Shown piece by piece: positions 1 through 8,003 of a DNA stretch of 44,375 nt. Position 1 is the first letter of the stretch. The number at the start of each line of letters is the position of its first letter. The position numbers were made by a program, and so were the translations under genes. The DNA lies in contig JADHNY010000022.1 in the NCBI GenBank assembly GCA_016779265.1, forward strand, positions 1 to 44,375. The letters are read 5' to 3'. The notes under the pieces are model-generated. The model had not been told where the DNA came from. It was given only the letters and a program-made list of their open reading frames with translations, and made no database searches. Source of the DNA: Pirellulales bacterium. Lineage in GTDB: Bacteria > Planctomycetota > Planctomycetia > Pirellulales > UBA1268.

Positions 1-554
1 TGGTCTCGCATCAGCACCACCATCTCAGCGGTTGCAGGAGTGGCCACGACTTCGCTGTGCCGGCCAGGGAGAAGCCGGAGCGTCTGTCGCGACACATCAG
101 GCAAGAGCGTGTCGTCTGCAGCGGGCTGGTCAGTTGGCTCTATGGGCTCTTCCAGATACGCAAACCGCTCCGCTAGGTCTGGCGGCAGGGGCCACGGCAC
201 GAGGCCCGCCCGCAGCCCGTTGGCGGCAAGACGTTCCCGTAGGTCGCGGGGAAGTTTCTGCTCATCAACAGACGCCCATAACTGATCAACGACCAGTGGA
301 TCGTCGATCGAGTGACGGACCCAGCGGGTCTCCAGTGGGAGCGTGCGAACTTCGGTGCGCGGCGAGGTGTCGGTGATCTCAGGTGGCTGATTGGACGACC
401 AGCCGCTGGTGATCAGCGAGGCGCAGCCGGTGAAGCTGACCAGTCCGGCGGAGACAGCAGCGGAGAGCAGCAGTGGCGCGGCAGGCCGAGAGCCTGCCCA
501 ACGACACCGTGAGCGGTGAGAACGCGACTGTGTGGGCGGCAATGAACAGGCCAT
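1..554 (-). CDS. Putative lipoprotein, partial (C-terminus beyond left edge)
   Basis: Reading from an ATG at 552-554 toward position 1 gives 184 uninterrupted codons that run off the window. The N-terminus is basic (residues 8-22), followed by a hydrophobic stretch and a lipobox-like FTGC near residue 44, which suggests lipidation at that Cys and anchoring in a membrane. The mature part is acidic and proline-rich, with no domain I recognise. An in-frame stop at 603-605 with no other ATG between makes this start the only reasonable one. It lies 84 bases downstream of purQ on the same strand and may be the last gene of the tyrA-purL-purQ transcript. Function is unknown. The open frame and the credible signal sequence support a real gene; the missing C-terminus prevents a family call. 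Confidence 0.7.
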   Translation of the reverse strand, partial: MACSLPPTQSRSHRSRCRWAGSRPAAPLLLSAAVSAGLVSFTGCASLITSGWSSNQPPEITDTSPRTEVRTLPLETRWVRHSIDDPLVVDQLWASVDEQKLPRDLRERLAANGLRAGLVPWPLPPDLAERFAYLEEPIEPTDQPAADDTLLPDVSRQTLRLLPGRHSEVVATPATAEMVVLMRD

Positions 555-638
555 GACACCGATGGTGAGGCGGGCGGGTGGCGGAGAGTAGGGAGCCTGC
601 TCTCAGCGGTCAACCTGGGCACGCCACTGGTGTCGCTG

Positions 639-1406
639 CTAGCTCACCGCCCTGACAGCATTGGTAAACAGGGCAAGGCCGACCCCGTTGCGGCCGCGTG
701 CCTCGGTCGAGCCCGCCAACGCAGGATGCTGGAGTGCGTCGAGGAACCGCTCCGGGTGTGGCATCAGGCCTAAAACACGGCCGGTCTCATCGCACACACC
801 CGCCACGTCTGCTTCCGAGCCGTTGGGGTTGCCGCTGCTGCCGTCGGGGTTGAGGCCGTAGCGAAGCACGAGCTGTCCGGAGGCCTCCAGGGCTGTCAGG
901 GTTTCGGGGGACCGGCTGCGAAAGCGACCTTCGGCATGGGCGACGGGGAGTTCCAGCTTGCCGAGGCCGTCGAGAAAAACGCATCGCGAGGGACGGGTCT
1001 CGAGATGAACCCAGCGATCGATAAACCGCCCAGAGGTATTGGCCGCGAGCGTGGCCTGTGGGCCGATCGTGGGCTCATGCAGCAGCAGCGAGGTCTGCAG
1101 CAAGACCTGGAAGCCGTTGCAGATTCCGAGGATCAGCCCACCTCGGTCGCGAAAGCGTTCCAGCGCGTCGGAGAGAAAGGTTCGAAGCTGTAAGGCGAGG
1201 ATGCGGCCGCTGGCGATGTCGTCACCGTACGAGAAGCCACCAGGAATACAGAAGATCTGATACTCATCCAGCAGGGCTGGCCGCTCGGCAAGTGCCTGGA
1301 TGTGAACGCGACGAGAGATCGCTCCAGCCCGCTCGAAGGCAAACGCGGTCTCGTGGTCGCAGTTGGTGCCTGGGGCCCTGAGGATCAGAGCACGTGGAGA
1401 AAGCAT
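639..1406 (-). CDS. purQ: Phosphoribosylformylglycinamidine synthase, glutaminase subunit PurQ
   Basis: This is the class I glutamine amidotransferase subunit of FGAM synthase (255 aa). It releases ammonia from glutamine for PurL at the fourth step of purine synthesis in the cytoplasm. The nucleophile elbow GICNGFQ places the catalytic Cys at residue 96, and PHPER supplies His217 and Glu219, so the triad is complete. The N-terminal APGTNCDHET and the PGGFSYGDD segment are typical of PurQ. The frame is open upstream, but family homology begins at the ATG at 1404-1406. At 255 aa it is somewhat longer than the roughly 225-residue Bacillus form. It follows purL by 98 bases on the same strand, as expected for partner subunits. 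Confidence 0.95.
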   Translation of the reverse strand: MLSPRALILRAPGTNCDHETAFAFERAGAISRRVHIQALAERPALLDEYQIFCIPGGFSYGDDIASGRILALQLRTFLSDALERFRDRGGLILGICNGFQVLLQTSLLLHEPTIGPQATLAANTSGRFIDRWVHLETRPSRCVFLDGLGKLELPVAHAEGRFRSRSPETLTALEASGQLVLRYGLNPDGSSGNPNGSEADVAGVCDETGRVLGLMPHPERFLDALQHPALAGSTEARGRNGVGLALFTNAVRAVS

Positions 1407-1504
1407 GGCGACAGCCGCAGGTGCGGGTCCTCGATTCAGGGAATACGTGTGTCGTGAAAAACTAGGAGGTGGTGAGACAAACAGCCGAGATGCACCGGCG
1501 GCAC

Positions 1505-4468
1505 TCAGCCGCAGTCGAGACTCCGCCATGCCGCGGCTGCAGCCGCCAGCGGGACAGCGGCACGTTGACCACCGTCGACGCCCATCATGGTGACAGTTGG
1601 CTTGCCCACGCGTGGGTCGAGTTCGCAGGTCTCGCCACAGCACGCATGTGGTATGCCGGCAACGACGGACTCAAAGGCAACGGCATGCTCCTCCGAGACT
1701 TCGCAGAGGAATCGAGCGGGCGACTCGGCGGTCGCCAGGACCACATCCCGCGACAGACCGGTGAGCCCTGCTGCAGAGCCAAGGTCGCACGGCACATCGG
1801 CCAAGCGAATGCGGCAGCCAACGCCGCCGGCAATCGCCATCTCTGCTGCAGCGGTGATCAGACCGCCGTCCGACAGGTCATGGCAGGCTCGCAGCAGCCC
1901 AGCTTTGGCAGCGGCATGAATCGCAGCGAACGTCTGTCGGATGACGTCGGTATCGACCTGCGGCACCTCACCTCCCTCGGTGAGCCCCAGCAGTTCCGCC
2001 TGACTTCCAACGAGATCGGCCCGTGTGAGACCGAGGAGGTAGAGGCGGCTGCCAGCACCACGGATGGCCGGGGAGAGCACGTTGTTGACGTTTTCAACCT
2101 GGCCGAGAGCTGTAGCCAGGAGGGTGGGTGGGATCGAAAGCTCTTGAGGCTCTCCCGCTTCGTTTTTCCAAGCGAAGACGTTGTTGAGACTGTCTTTGCC
2201 GCTGACAAACGGAGCCGAGAGGGCGATGGCGACATCCTGGCAGGCACGGCAGGCCTCCACGAGCGAGCCCAGGCCTTCCTCGCTGCGGGTGTCGCCCCAG
2301 CAGAAGTTGTCGAGCAGGGCGATGCGGGAGGGGTCGGCGCCTGTGGCGACCACGTTGGCCACAGCCTCCACAATCCCGCCGGCAGCCATTTGGTAGGGCG
2401 CCACGCGGCCGAGTCGATGCCGCAGGCCCACGCCGAGCACCACGCCACGATCACGGCCGAGCACGCCTCGCACCACCGTGCCGTCTGCCGGACCATCTCC
2501 TCGGCCAGTCAACGGCTTGAGCACACTGCAGCCCTGCACCTCATGGTCGTACTGTCGGATGATGCCTTCCTTGCTCGCCACGTCTGGAAGGGCGAGGAGA
2601 TCCACCATCGGCTTGGCGAGGGCGTTGTCACTGCCGTCGTCTGGGCAGTGCACCACCAGCGGAGCGGTGGCGGGCGTCTCCCAGCGTCCAATGAGAGTGT
2701 TCTCCGGACGTCCATCGTGGAGGAAGCGGCAATCGAGTTCGCCTGCCGTCTTCCCTTCCCATTTCAGGACAAGTGAACCGTTACCTGTGAAGCGGCCGAT
2801 GGCGATCGCCTCAACCTGCTCCTCGGCAGCGATGGCCGCCAGCTTTTCCCAGCATGCTGGGGGCACTGCAAGCACCATTCGCTCCTGAGCCTCCGAGATC
2901 CAGACCTCCGTTGCGGAGAGCCCGTCGTACTTCAGTGGCACCTGATCGAGGTCGACCTCAGCGCCGAGTTTGGCGCCCATTTCACCCACGGCACTCGAGA
3001 GCCCGCCGGCTCCACAGTCAGTGATTGCCGAAAAGAGGCGTTGCTTGGCGGCTTCGAGCACAAAGTCGGTGAGCGTTTTTTCGTTGATCGCGTGTCCGAT
3101 CTGGACAGATCCCCCAGACTCGGTCTCACTGTCGCTGGACAGTTCGATGCTAGAGAAGGTCGCGCCATGGATGCCATCACGGCCAGTGCGGCCGCCAGCG
3201 ACCACCACCAGATCGCCGGGCTGTGGCTCCGTCTCCGCAGAGTGGCGTGGCATGATGCCTACCGTGCCGCAGAAGACCAGTGGGTTGCCGAGGTAGCCAG
3301 GCTCAAACGCGACGGCGCCTGCGATGGTGGGAATGCCCATCCGGTTGCCGTAGTCGCGGACACCGGCGACCACGCCCGAAAGCAGACGCTTCGGCTCAAT
3401 GACACCGGGAGGCAGTTCGGCAGCTGGCGTATCGGGTGGTCCCACACAAAATACATCGAGGTTGGCAATCGGTTTGGCGGCTCGACCCGTGCCAAGCACA
3501 TCCCGAATCACACCACCCAGGCCAGTGGCCGCGCCACCGTAGGGTTCGATTGCAGAGGGATGGTTGTGAGTCTCCACCTTCACGCAGATATCGTGATCGC
3601 CATCAAACCGGACCACGCCCGAGTTGTCGCGGAAGACACTCACGCACCAGTCGGCCGCCCCGAGGTGTCCGCGGATCGTCTGGGTCGCCGCAAACACCGT
3701 TTCCTTGAGCAGGTTGTCGTAATGCACGGGCCCGTGAGGGCCTGTGTGGTCGACGCCACTGGTGAGCGTCTTGTGGCAGCAGTGCTCACTCCAGGTCTGC
3801 GCGATCGTCTCGAGTTCGATCTCCCAGGGATCGCGGCCGAGGCTTCTGAAATGATTGCGAACAGCCACCAGCTCGGCAGGCGTGAGGGCGAGGCAGCGAT
3901 CGCGACTGAGCTGAGCAAGCCCAGCATCATCGAGCCCTTCAAGGCTGATCGACTCTTGCGAGAAACTCCAGTTGCGACCACCTGCGATTGAGTCGAGCTG
4001 CAATCGCCCCACGACCACTTCGTGGATCGCGTCGCTTGCCAGGACTCGCCAGGCGAGCTGCTCCGCACGGGTAGCATCAACAGCCGGCGCCCAGACCGTG
4101 GACAGAGAGCGGACCGCCTGTGGCGTGAGCCCTAAGAGGGTAAAAGCCTGGCGGGCCGTCTCCGCTGCGGGATCGGTGACTCCGGGCCGCGGCAGCACAT
4201 GGACGGCAGTCGTGAGACCCGGGAAAGGAGATTCCTGAGGGTCGTCCATGCTGCGGATGGCATAGGTTTGACTGACTGGGTCGATCAACACTCCCTCGGC
4301 GAGTCGCACGATGTCGTCCCGTGAGAGCTCACCCTCGATCAGCCAGCCACGGGCTGTGCGGGCGGCCGACCAGTCGGCCGGGTCGATGGCGGCTGCAGCA
4401 GCAGCAAAGGAACGGGAGGCGTGGTCGTCGCCACGATCCTTTTGCCAGACATCAACTTCCCAGAGCAT
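1505..4468 (-). CDS. purL: Phosphoribosylformylglycinamidine synthase, synthetase subunit PurL with N-terminal PurS-like region
   Basis: The 987-residue synthetase converts FGAR, ATP and ammonia to FGAM. Residues 1-150 look like two PurS-like units; the second carries the PurS signature PRPGVTDP (93-100). The first AIRS-type half contains the SEHC-CHK region (227-233) and the ETHNHPSAIEPYGGAATG segment (299-316). A later DCGAGGLSSAVGEMG and a second half with a PFVSGKDS motif complete the tandem AIRS fold. The length lies between small PurL (about 740) and the fused long form (about 1,290 including glutaminase). This fits a PurS-PurL fusion with PurQ kept separate. Its ATG lies 17 bases inside the end of the upstream dehydrogenase gene, suggesting translational coupling. 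Identity is secure; the double PurS reading is inference. Confidence 0.95.
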   Translation of the reverse strand: MLWEVDVWQKDRGDDHASRSFAAAAAAIDPADWSAARTARGWLIEGELSRDDIVRLAEGVLIDPVSQTYAIRSMDDPQESPFPGLTTAVHVLPRPGVTDPAAETARQAFTLLGLTPQAVRSLSTVWAPAVDATRAEQLAWRVLASDAIHEVVVGRLQLDSIAGGRNWSFSQESISLEGLDDAGLAQLSRDRCLALTPAELVAVRNHFRSLGRDPWEIELETIAQTWSEHCCHKTLTSGVDHTGPHGPVHYDNLLKETVFAATQTIRGHLGAADWCVSVFRDNSGVVRFDGDHDICVKVETHNHPSAIEPYGGAATGLGGVIRDVLGTGRAAKPIANLDVFCVGPPDTPAAELPPGVIEPKRLLSGVVAGVRDYGNRMGIPTIAGAVAFEPGYLGNPLVFCGTVGIMPRHSAETEPQPGDLVVVAGGRTGRDGIHGATFSSIELSSDSETESGGSVQIGHAINEKTLTDFVLEAAKQRLFSAITDCGAGGLSSAVGEMGAKLGAEVDLDQVPLKYDGLSATEVWISEAQERMVLAVPPACWEKLAAIAAEEQVEAIAIGRFTGNGSLVLKWEGKTAGELDCRFLHDGRPENTLIGRWETPATAPLVVHCPDDGSDNALAKPMVDLLALPDVASKEGIIRQYDHEVQGCSVLKPLTGRGDGPADGTVVRGVLGRDRGVVLGVGLRHRLGRVAPYQMAAGGIVEAVANVVATGADPSRIALLDNFCWGDTRSEEGLGSLVEACRACQDVAIALSAPFVSGKDSLNNVFAWKNEAGEPQELSIPPTLLATALGQVENVNNVLSPAIRGAGSRLYLLGLTRADLVGSQAELLGLTEGGEVPQVDTDVIRQTFAAIHAAAKAGLLRACHDLSDGGLITAAAEMAIAGGVGCRIRLADVPCDLGSAAGLTGLSRDVVLATAESPARFLCEVSEEHAVAFESVVAGIPHACCGETCELDPRVGKPTVTMMGVDGGQRAAVPLAAAAAAWRSLDCG

Positions 4469-5300
4469 TCCGCTTGTCCTTAGCAGTGGTGAGCAGCTTC
4501 ACCAGCCGGCGGCGATCACCAGCTGCGAGTGCATCGAGCATGCGTTGTGTAAAGCCGTTGATGCGTTCAACAGCGCGTGTGACCTGTGTGGCGTTGTCCA
4601 GCAGGATATCGGCCCAGAGTTCGGCATCGCCGCCAGCGACCCTGGTGGTGTCTCGCCAGCCGCCAGCGGTGAAGCGACGGAAGTCGTCGGGCGTCACCGC
4701 AGCGAGCGAGGCTGCGAGCATGTGAGGGGCGTGGCTGGTCGTGGCCAGGATGCGATCGTGGTCGCGGGGAGGCATCACAAAAACAGTGCTGCCGAGGCTG
4801 GCCCAGAATGTGCCGATCTGCTCGACATCGTCGTCAGGTGTTGTGGTCGCGGGTGTGACCACAACCACACGGCTGTCGAGCAGTTCGCCGTCAGCGGCGG
4901 TGGGGCCACGGAGATGGCTTCCGGCGAGAGGGTGTGAGCCGACAAAGCGTCCGCGGCGACGGGCTCGTTTGCGTTGCCAGCCACTCACGATCGACTGCTT
5001 GGTGCTTCCCGCATCTGTGATCAGTGTGCCTTCGGCCACACGGGCGTCCACCTCCTCCAGCAGGCTCGGAATGCTACCAACAGGTGTGGCGATCACCACG
5101 AGATCGGCCTCACTGACAGCGTCGAGATCACAGGAGGCGTCGCTGATCAGCTCACGTTGCTTCGCCTCAGCGAGAGAGGCCTCGCTGCGGCCAATTCCGA
5201 TCACCCGCTGGCAGAGTCGTCTGGCAAGCAGAGCCCGACCAATAGAACCACCGATGAGTCCGACTCCCACGATGGCGACGGTGGACCAGGGCAGCTTCAT
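4452..5300 (-). CDS. tyrA: Prephenate dehydrogenase-like protein (TyrA family)
   Basis: This 282-residue NAD(P)-dependent enzyme family oxidatively decarboxylates prephenate (or arogenate) on the tyrosine pathway. The Rossmann signature VGVGLIGGSIG is at residues 11-21, ATPVGS at 71-76 and GSHPLAGSHLRGP at 121-133, with the conserved prephenate dehydrogenase His near 123. SHAPHMLA (189-196) is the usual second His region. No ACT or chorismate mutase domain is visible, so this is the short monofunctional form. The frame is open upstream, but homology starts at the ATG at 5298-5300. It overlaps purL by 17 bases and is the first gene of the minus-strand run. Prephenate versus arogenate specificity cannot be read from the sequence. 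Confidence 0.88.
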   Translation of the reverse strand: MKLPWSTVAIVGVGLIGGSIGRALLARRLCQRVIGIGRSEASLAEAKQRELISDASCDLDAVSEADLVVIATPVGSIPSLLEEVDARVAEGTLITDAGSTKQSIVSGWQRKRARRRGRFVGSHPLAGSHLRGPTAADGELLDSRVVVVTPATTTPDDDVEQIGTFWASLGSTVFVMPPRDHDRILATTSHAPHMLAASLAAVTPDDFRRFTAGGWRDTTRVAGGDAELWADILLDNATQVTRAVERINGFTQRMLDALAAGDRRRLVKLLTTAKDKRNALGS

Positions 5301-5309
5301 GGGTTGGGA

Positions 5310-5636
5310 ATGACGATCGAGGCGGGCCAGCCAAGGCCGGACTGTACCACACGCGGGCGACTGATGAGAGCGGGTGGCCTGGAGACCGTGCAGGATCTGC
5401 CGATCGGGCGGACTTTTCGCTTTGCGCCGCCGGAAGGTGATGCCAGGATCAGGGAGAGGGCCGAAGAAGGTTCGGGCGAAGGCCGGCTGGCCGTCGGCTG
5501 CCCGCAGCCCCAAGAATGGCGTTGGGTCGCGTGCCGAGCGGCCTGCATGCTGTGCCAGCCGTGGTTGTTGCTGGCGGAAGGAGAACGGCGGACATGTGCA
5601 GCCTGCGACGAGTTCTGGTGCCACTGCCACCTGTGA
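5310..5636 (+). CDS. Possible small cysteine-rich protein (uncertain ORF)
   Basis: An open frame of 108 codons starts at the ATG at 5310, nine bases from the divergent tyrA start, and runs 43 bases into the HEAT-protein gene. Its C-terminal third is rich in Cys and Trp: CRAACMLC followed by CAACDEFWCHCH, which could form a zinc-knuckle-like cluster. By eye the third codon position is more GC-rich (about 75%) than the first or second, as in genuine genes here, and the middle is acidic rather than arginine-rich as antisense ghosts tend to be. Against it are the lack of a ribosome binding site, the overlap with a better gene, and the need for promoter space for both neighbours. I recognise no family. 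Confidence 0.28.
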   Translation: MTIEAGQPRPDCTTRGRLMRAGGLETVQDLPIGRTFRFAPPEGDARIRERAEEGSGEGRLAVGCPQPQEWRWVACRAACMLCQPWLLLAEGERRTCAACDEFWCHCHL

Positions 5637-6493
5637 TCGTGCTTGCAGTGGGCGTGATGGCGTTCGTTGGCCCAGTTGTCAGTGTGTCGGGACTCGCTCG
5701 GGGCGAGGAGACGGCCACGGCCTCCCAGGCGGAGTTCATGCAAGCCCGGGGCCTGGTGCGGCACGAAGGAACCTGGCGGACTCCCCAGGAAGTCTGGTTG
5801 CTGGAACAGCGAAGTGCCGCCGAGGACGCTCAACGCGACTGGTCGGCTCGCCTGGAGCGGCTCCGTCGTGACGCCCAGGATCCCACGCGGTCGTCGGTGG
5901 CAATCGAATCGATTCGTGAGATCGATGATCCGTTGGCAGTGCCGGCGCTCGCAGCAGCGATCGCGAACGATCCGCAGATGCGATGCCGCAACTGGTATCT
6001 GGAGGCGCTCGCCAGGATTGGCACACCAGACGCAGTGAATGCATTGGTGAGTATCGGTCTGGATCACGCCGATCCGGAGACACGCATTGCAGCTGTTGAA
6101 GAGCTTGCCGTCGACACGCCGGTGATGGCCACGGTTGGGTTTCTCACGGCGCTGCGTGGTCCGGAGAACGCACGGATCAACCGAGCGGCGGCGGCGCTTG
6201 GAAGGCTTGGCGATGAATCTGCGGTGCTCCCTCTGGTGGCAGTGCTCGAGACTGAGCACACCGTGATCGATCCAGGTAGTGGCGGATCACTCAGCGCCAC
6301 GTTTACGCCGGGGCAGGGAGGACTTTCCGCTGGTGGTGGGCCGACGCAGCGACGGCAGCGTGTCCGTAATCAGGCGGTGCTGGAGGCGCTCGTGCAGCTG
6401 ACTGGCACCAACTTCGAGTGGCGAGCCGATGCCTGGCGGGCCTGGATGGCGGCCCAGCAGAATCCGGACGGGTTTGATCCGCGACGGAGCTGA
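5594..6493 (+). CDS. Exported HEAT-repeat protein
   Basis: The 299-residue product begins with a signal sequence (two Arg at 5-6, then a hydrophobic run to about residue 33). A conserved-looking ARGLVRHEGTWRTPQEV segment (51-67) comes next. HEAT-like helical repeats extend from about 95 to 220, with units such as DPLAVPALAAAI and DESAVLPLVAVL. A Gly/Ser-rich patch (228-250) precedes the Trp-rich C-terminus (WRADAWRAWMAAQ). HEAT repeats are protein-binding scaffolds; no catalytic motif is seen. I chose the ATG at 5594 because AAGGAG at 5578-5583 precedes it at 10 bases and it gives a clean signal peptide; an in-frame ATG at 5516 is possible. It converges on the membrane protein gene at 6518. 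Confidence 0.82.
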   Translation: MCSLRRVLVPLPPVIVLAVGVMAFVGPVVSVSGLARGEETATASQAEFMQARGLVRHEGTWRTPQEVWLLEQRSAAEDAQRDWSARLERLRRDAQDPTRSSVAIESIREIDDPLAVPALAAAIANDPQMRCRNWYLEALARIGTPDAVNALVSIGLDHADPETRIAAVEELAVDTPVMATVGFLTALRGPENARINRAAAALGRLGDESAVLPLVAVLETEHTVIDPGSGGSLSATFTPGQGGLSAGGGPTQRRQRVRNQAVLEALVQLTGTNFEWRADAWRAWMAAQQNPDGFDPRRS

Positions 6494-6511
6494 TGTGCAT
6501 CGAAGCTGACC

Positions 6512-6525
6512 CCGGCTTTAGCCGG
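6512..6525. terminator. Hairpin at convergent gene junction
   Basis: CCGGC (6512-6516), loop TTTA, GCCGG (6521-6525). It overlaps the stop codon of the minus-strand membrane protein gene and lies 19 bases after the plus-strand HEAT gene. There is no T tract, so use as a bidirectional terminator is inference. Confidence 0.35.
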
Positions 6526-7885
6526 CAGGAAGGTCCTTCGGCGTGCGTCGCAGGATGCGTCGCCAGGCAGCCATCCAGTTGGGGTCGAGCATCGCGAGGG
6601 CGACGCGATTTTCCAGGTTTGGCCGGAAGACCACCAGCAGCAAGACCGGGAGATACCAGGCCATAAACAGCCCGCCGTCATGCGCCTTCCAGAACTGGCT
6701 ACCGAGCAGGACGGCGGCCGAGCAGCTCATCAGTGTGCCGAGGTTTTTCTGCGCCGGCCACATCGCCAGGGTCGAGATCATCACCAGGAAGGCGGCGAGG
6801 ACTGGCAGACGAAATACCGGATCATTGCCCTCCAACGCCCAGAAGCCTTCAAGCGACACGTTCCCCGGGAAAATCCAGCCGAACATCTGTCGCAGCTGCC
6901 CCACAAACACCTCAGCATTTGCGGAAGTCAGCCAGAGCACGATGGCGAGAATGCCAAGGGTGACGAGTACTCCTGACACAAACCTCCGAATCCCTCGCTC
7001 CCAGTAGAAGCTGCACCACAGCGGCAGAAGGAACACTGGGTAGTAGCTCGTGCCGATCGCCAGGCCGATCAGCGAGCCGGCAAGAAACGGCCGTCGATAG
7101 GCCACGACCGCCCAAAGCAGGAGGGCTCCAGGCAACGCATGGTCGACCCGTCCGGTCATGTTGGCCGTGTAGGGGAGCAGTAGGTAGAGCACGGCCGCTG
7201 CGATGCCCAGTCGCAGGTTTTCAAAGTGCAGCCAGCCAATCGCGAGGGTGCCCAGCACGATCGCCAACTGTGACACGATCGCCATCGTGCGGGCCGTCGT
7301 TTCGTAGAGGTCTCGGCTGTCTTCGGGTGGCGCGGCCTCGTCCCCATTTGCGTCACTGCCTGGAAAAAGCGTCTGCGTGGAGATCTGAGGCAGAAGAAAC
7401 AGCAGTGGATACCCAGGACCGAGGCGTGCCAGCTGATCGGCATCGAGCGGCGCGTCCCGCGAGCCCATCCTGGCTGCGTCCTCAGCAACGGCTACGGCTT
7501 CAGCCTGTGGTGCCGACCAGATCACGTTGGCCATCAGGAAAATCAGTAGTGACAGGCCCAAGAAGTTGAGGCCACCGGTGCTCAGGTTCGGCTCGAGCAG
7601 CGGCCGACGCACCATCACCGAATCAAAAAGCATCCGCACCATGAAGGCGAGGGTGACACCAAAGAGCCAGACGAAGCCCGCCTGCTGCACTGCCGGGTCA
7701 GCCTTGAAGCCGCCATACTCCACCGCAAGCAGGCCGGGAGCAAAGAGAATCAGGAGCCCCAGGTCGAGGTTGCGGATGCTCCAGAGCCGGTTGAACTTGA
7801 AGAACAACGCGATCGACAGCAGCGACGACAGATAGAACCACGTCGTTGGATTGACGCGGTAGTAGTGAAAGAGGATTTCGCTCAT
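6518..7885 (-). CDS. Polytopic membrane protein, possibly GT-C/DUF2029-like
   Basis: The 455-residue protein is strongly hydrophobic, with about ten to twelve predicted membrane segments spread from residue 15 to 435. One long polar loop (about 125-200) contains acidic stretches and would lie on one face of the membrane. The segment with TGRVDHALPGALLLWAV and the repeated short Trp/Tyr-rich loops recall the DUF2029/GT87 type of polyprenyl-linked mannosyltransferases, but I see no decisive DxD-type motif in the first external loop. The function is therefore open; a membrane glycosyltransferase is one possibility. It sits 118 bases downstream of the SLC13-type transporter gene on the same strand, and its end abuts the convergent HEAT gene. 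Confidence 0.8.
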   Translation of the reverse strand: MSEILFHYYRVNPTTWFYLSSLLSIALFFKFNRLWSIRNLDLGLLILFAPGLLAVEYGGFKADPAVQQAGFVWLFGVTLAFMVRMLFDSVMVRRPLLEPNLSTGGLNFLGLSLLIFLMANVIWSAPQAEAVAVAEDAARMGSRDAPLDADQLARLGPGYPLLFLLPQISTQTLFPGSDANGDEAAPPEDSRDLYETTARTMAIVSQLAIVLGTLAIGWLHFENLRLGIAAAVLYLLLPYTANMTGRVDHALPGALLLWAVVAYRRPFLAGSLIGLAIGTSYYPVFLLPLWCSFYWERGIRRFVSGVLVTLGILAIVLWLTSANAEVFVGQLRQMFGWIFPGNVSLEGFWALEGNDPVFRLPVLAAFLVMISTLAMWPAQKNLGTLMSCSAAVLLGSQFWKAHDGGLFMAWYLPVLLLVVFRPNLENRVALAMLDPNWMAAWRRILRRTPKDLPAG

Positions 7886-8003
7886 GCCTGCATGGCATCC
7901 CGCGTGTGAGAGCTGCTCGTCTCTCTGTTGAGCGTACGCGGGGGAACGACGGATTCAAGGTTTGCGAGTGTGTCGAGGCGTTCGGTGCCAGCTGATCGGC
8001 CGC

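Noticed and set aside
1469-2776. Long plus-strand open frame (435 codons) opposite purL
   Set aside because: Lies entirely antisense to purL and purQ upstream sequence; no motif, and long antisense frames are common in GC-rich genes.
5301-5593. Riboswitch or attenuator for the tyrA-purL-purQ run
   Set aside because: No purine or T-box-like conserved core is visible upstream of tyrA on the minus strand.
5297-6259. Minus-strand open frame opposite the HEAT protein
   Set aside because: Composition rich in Arg, His and Cys with no motif; opposite strand has a signal peptide and HEAT repeats.
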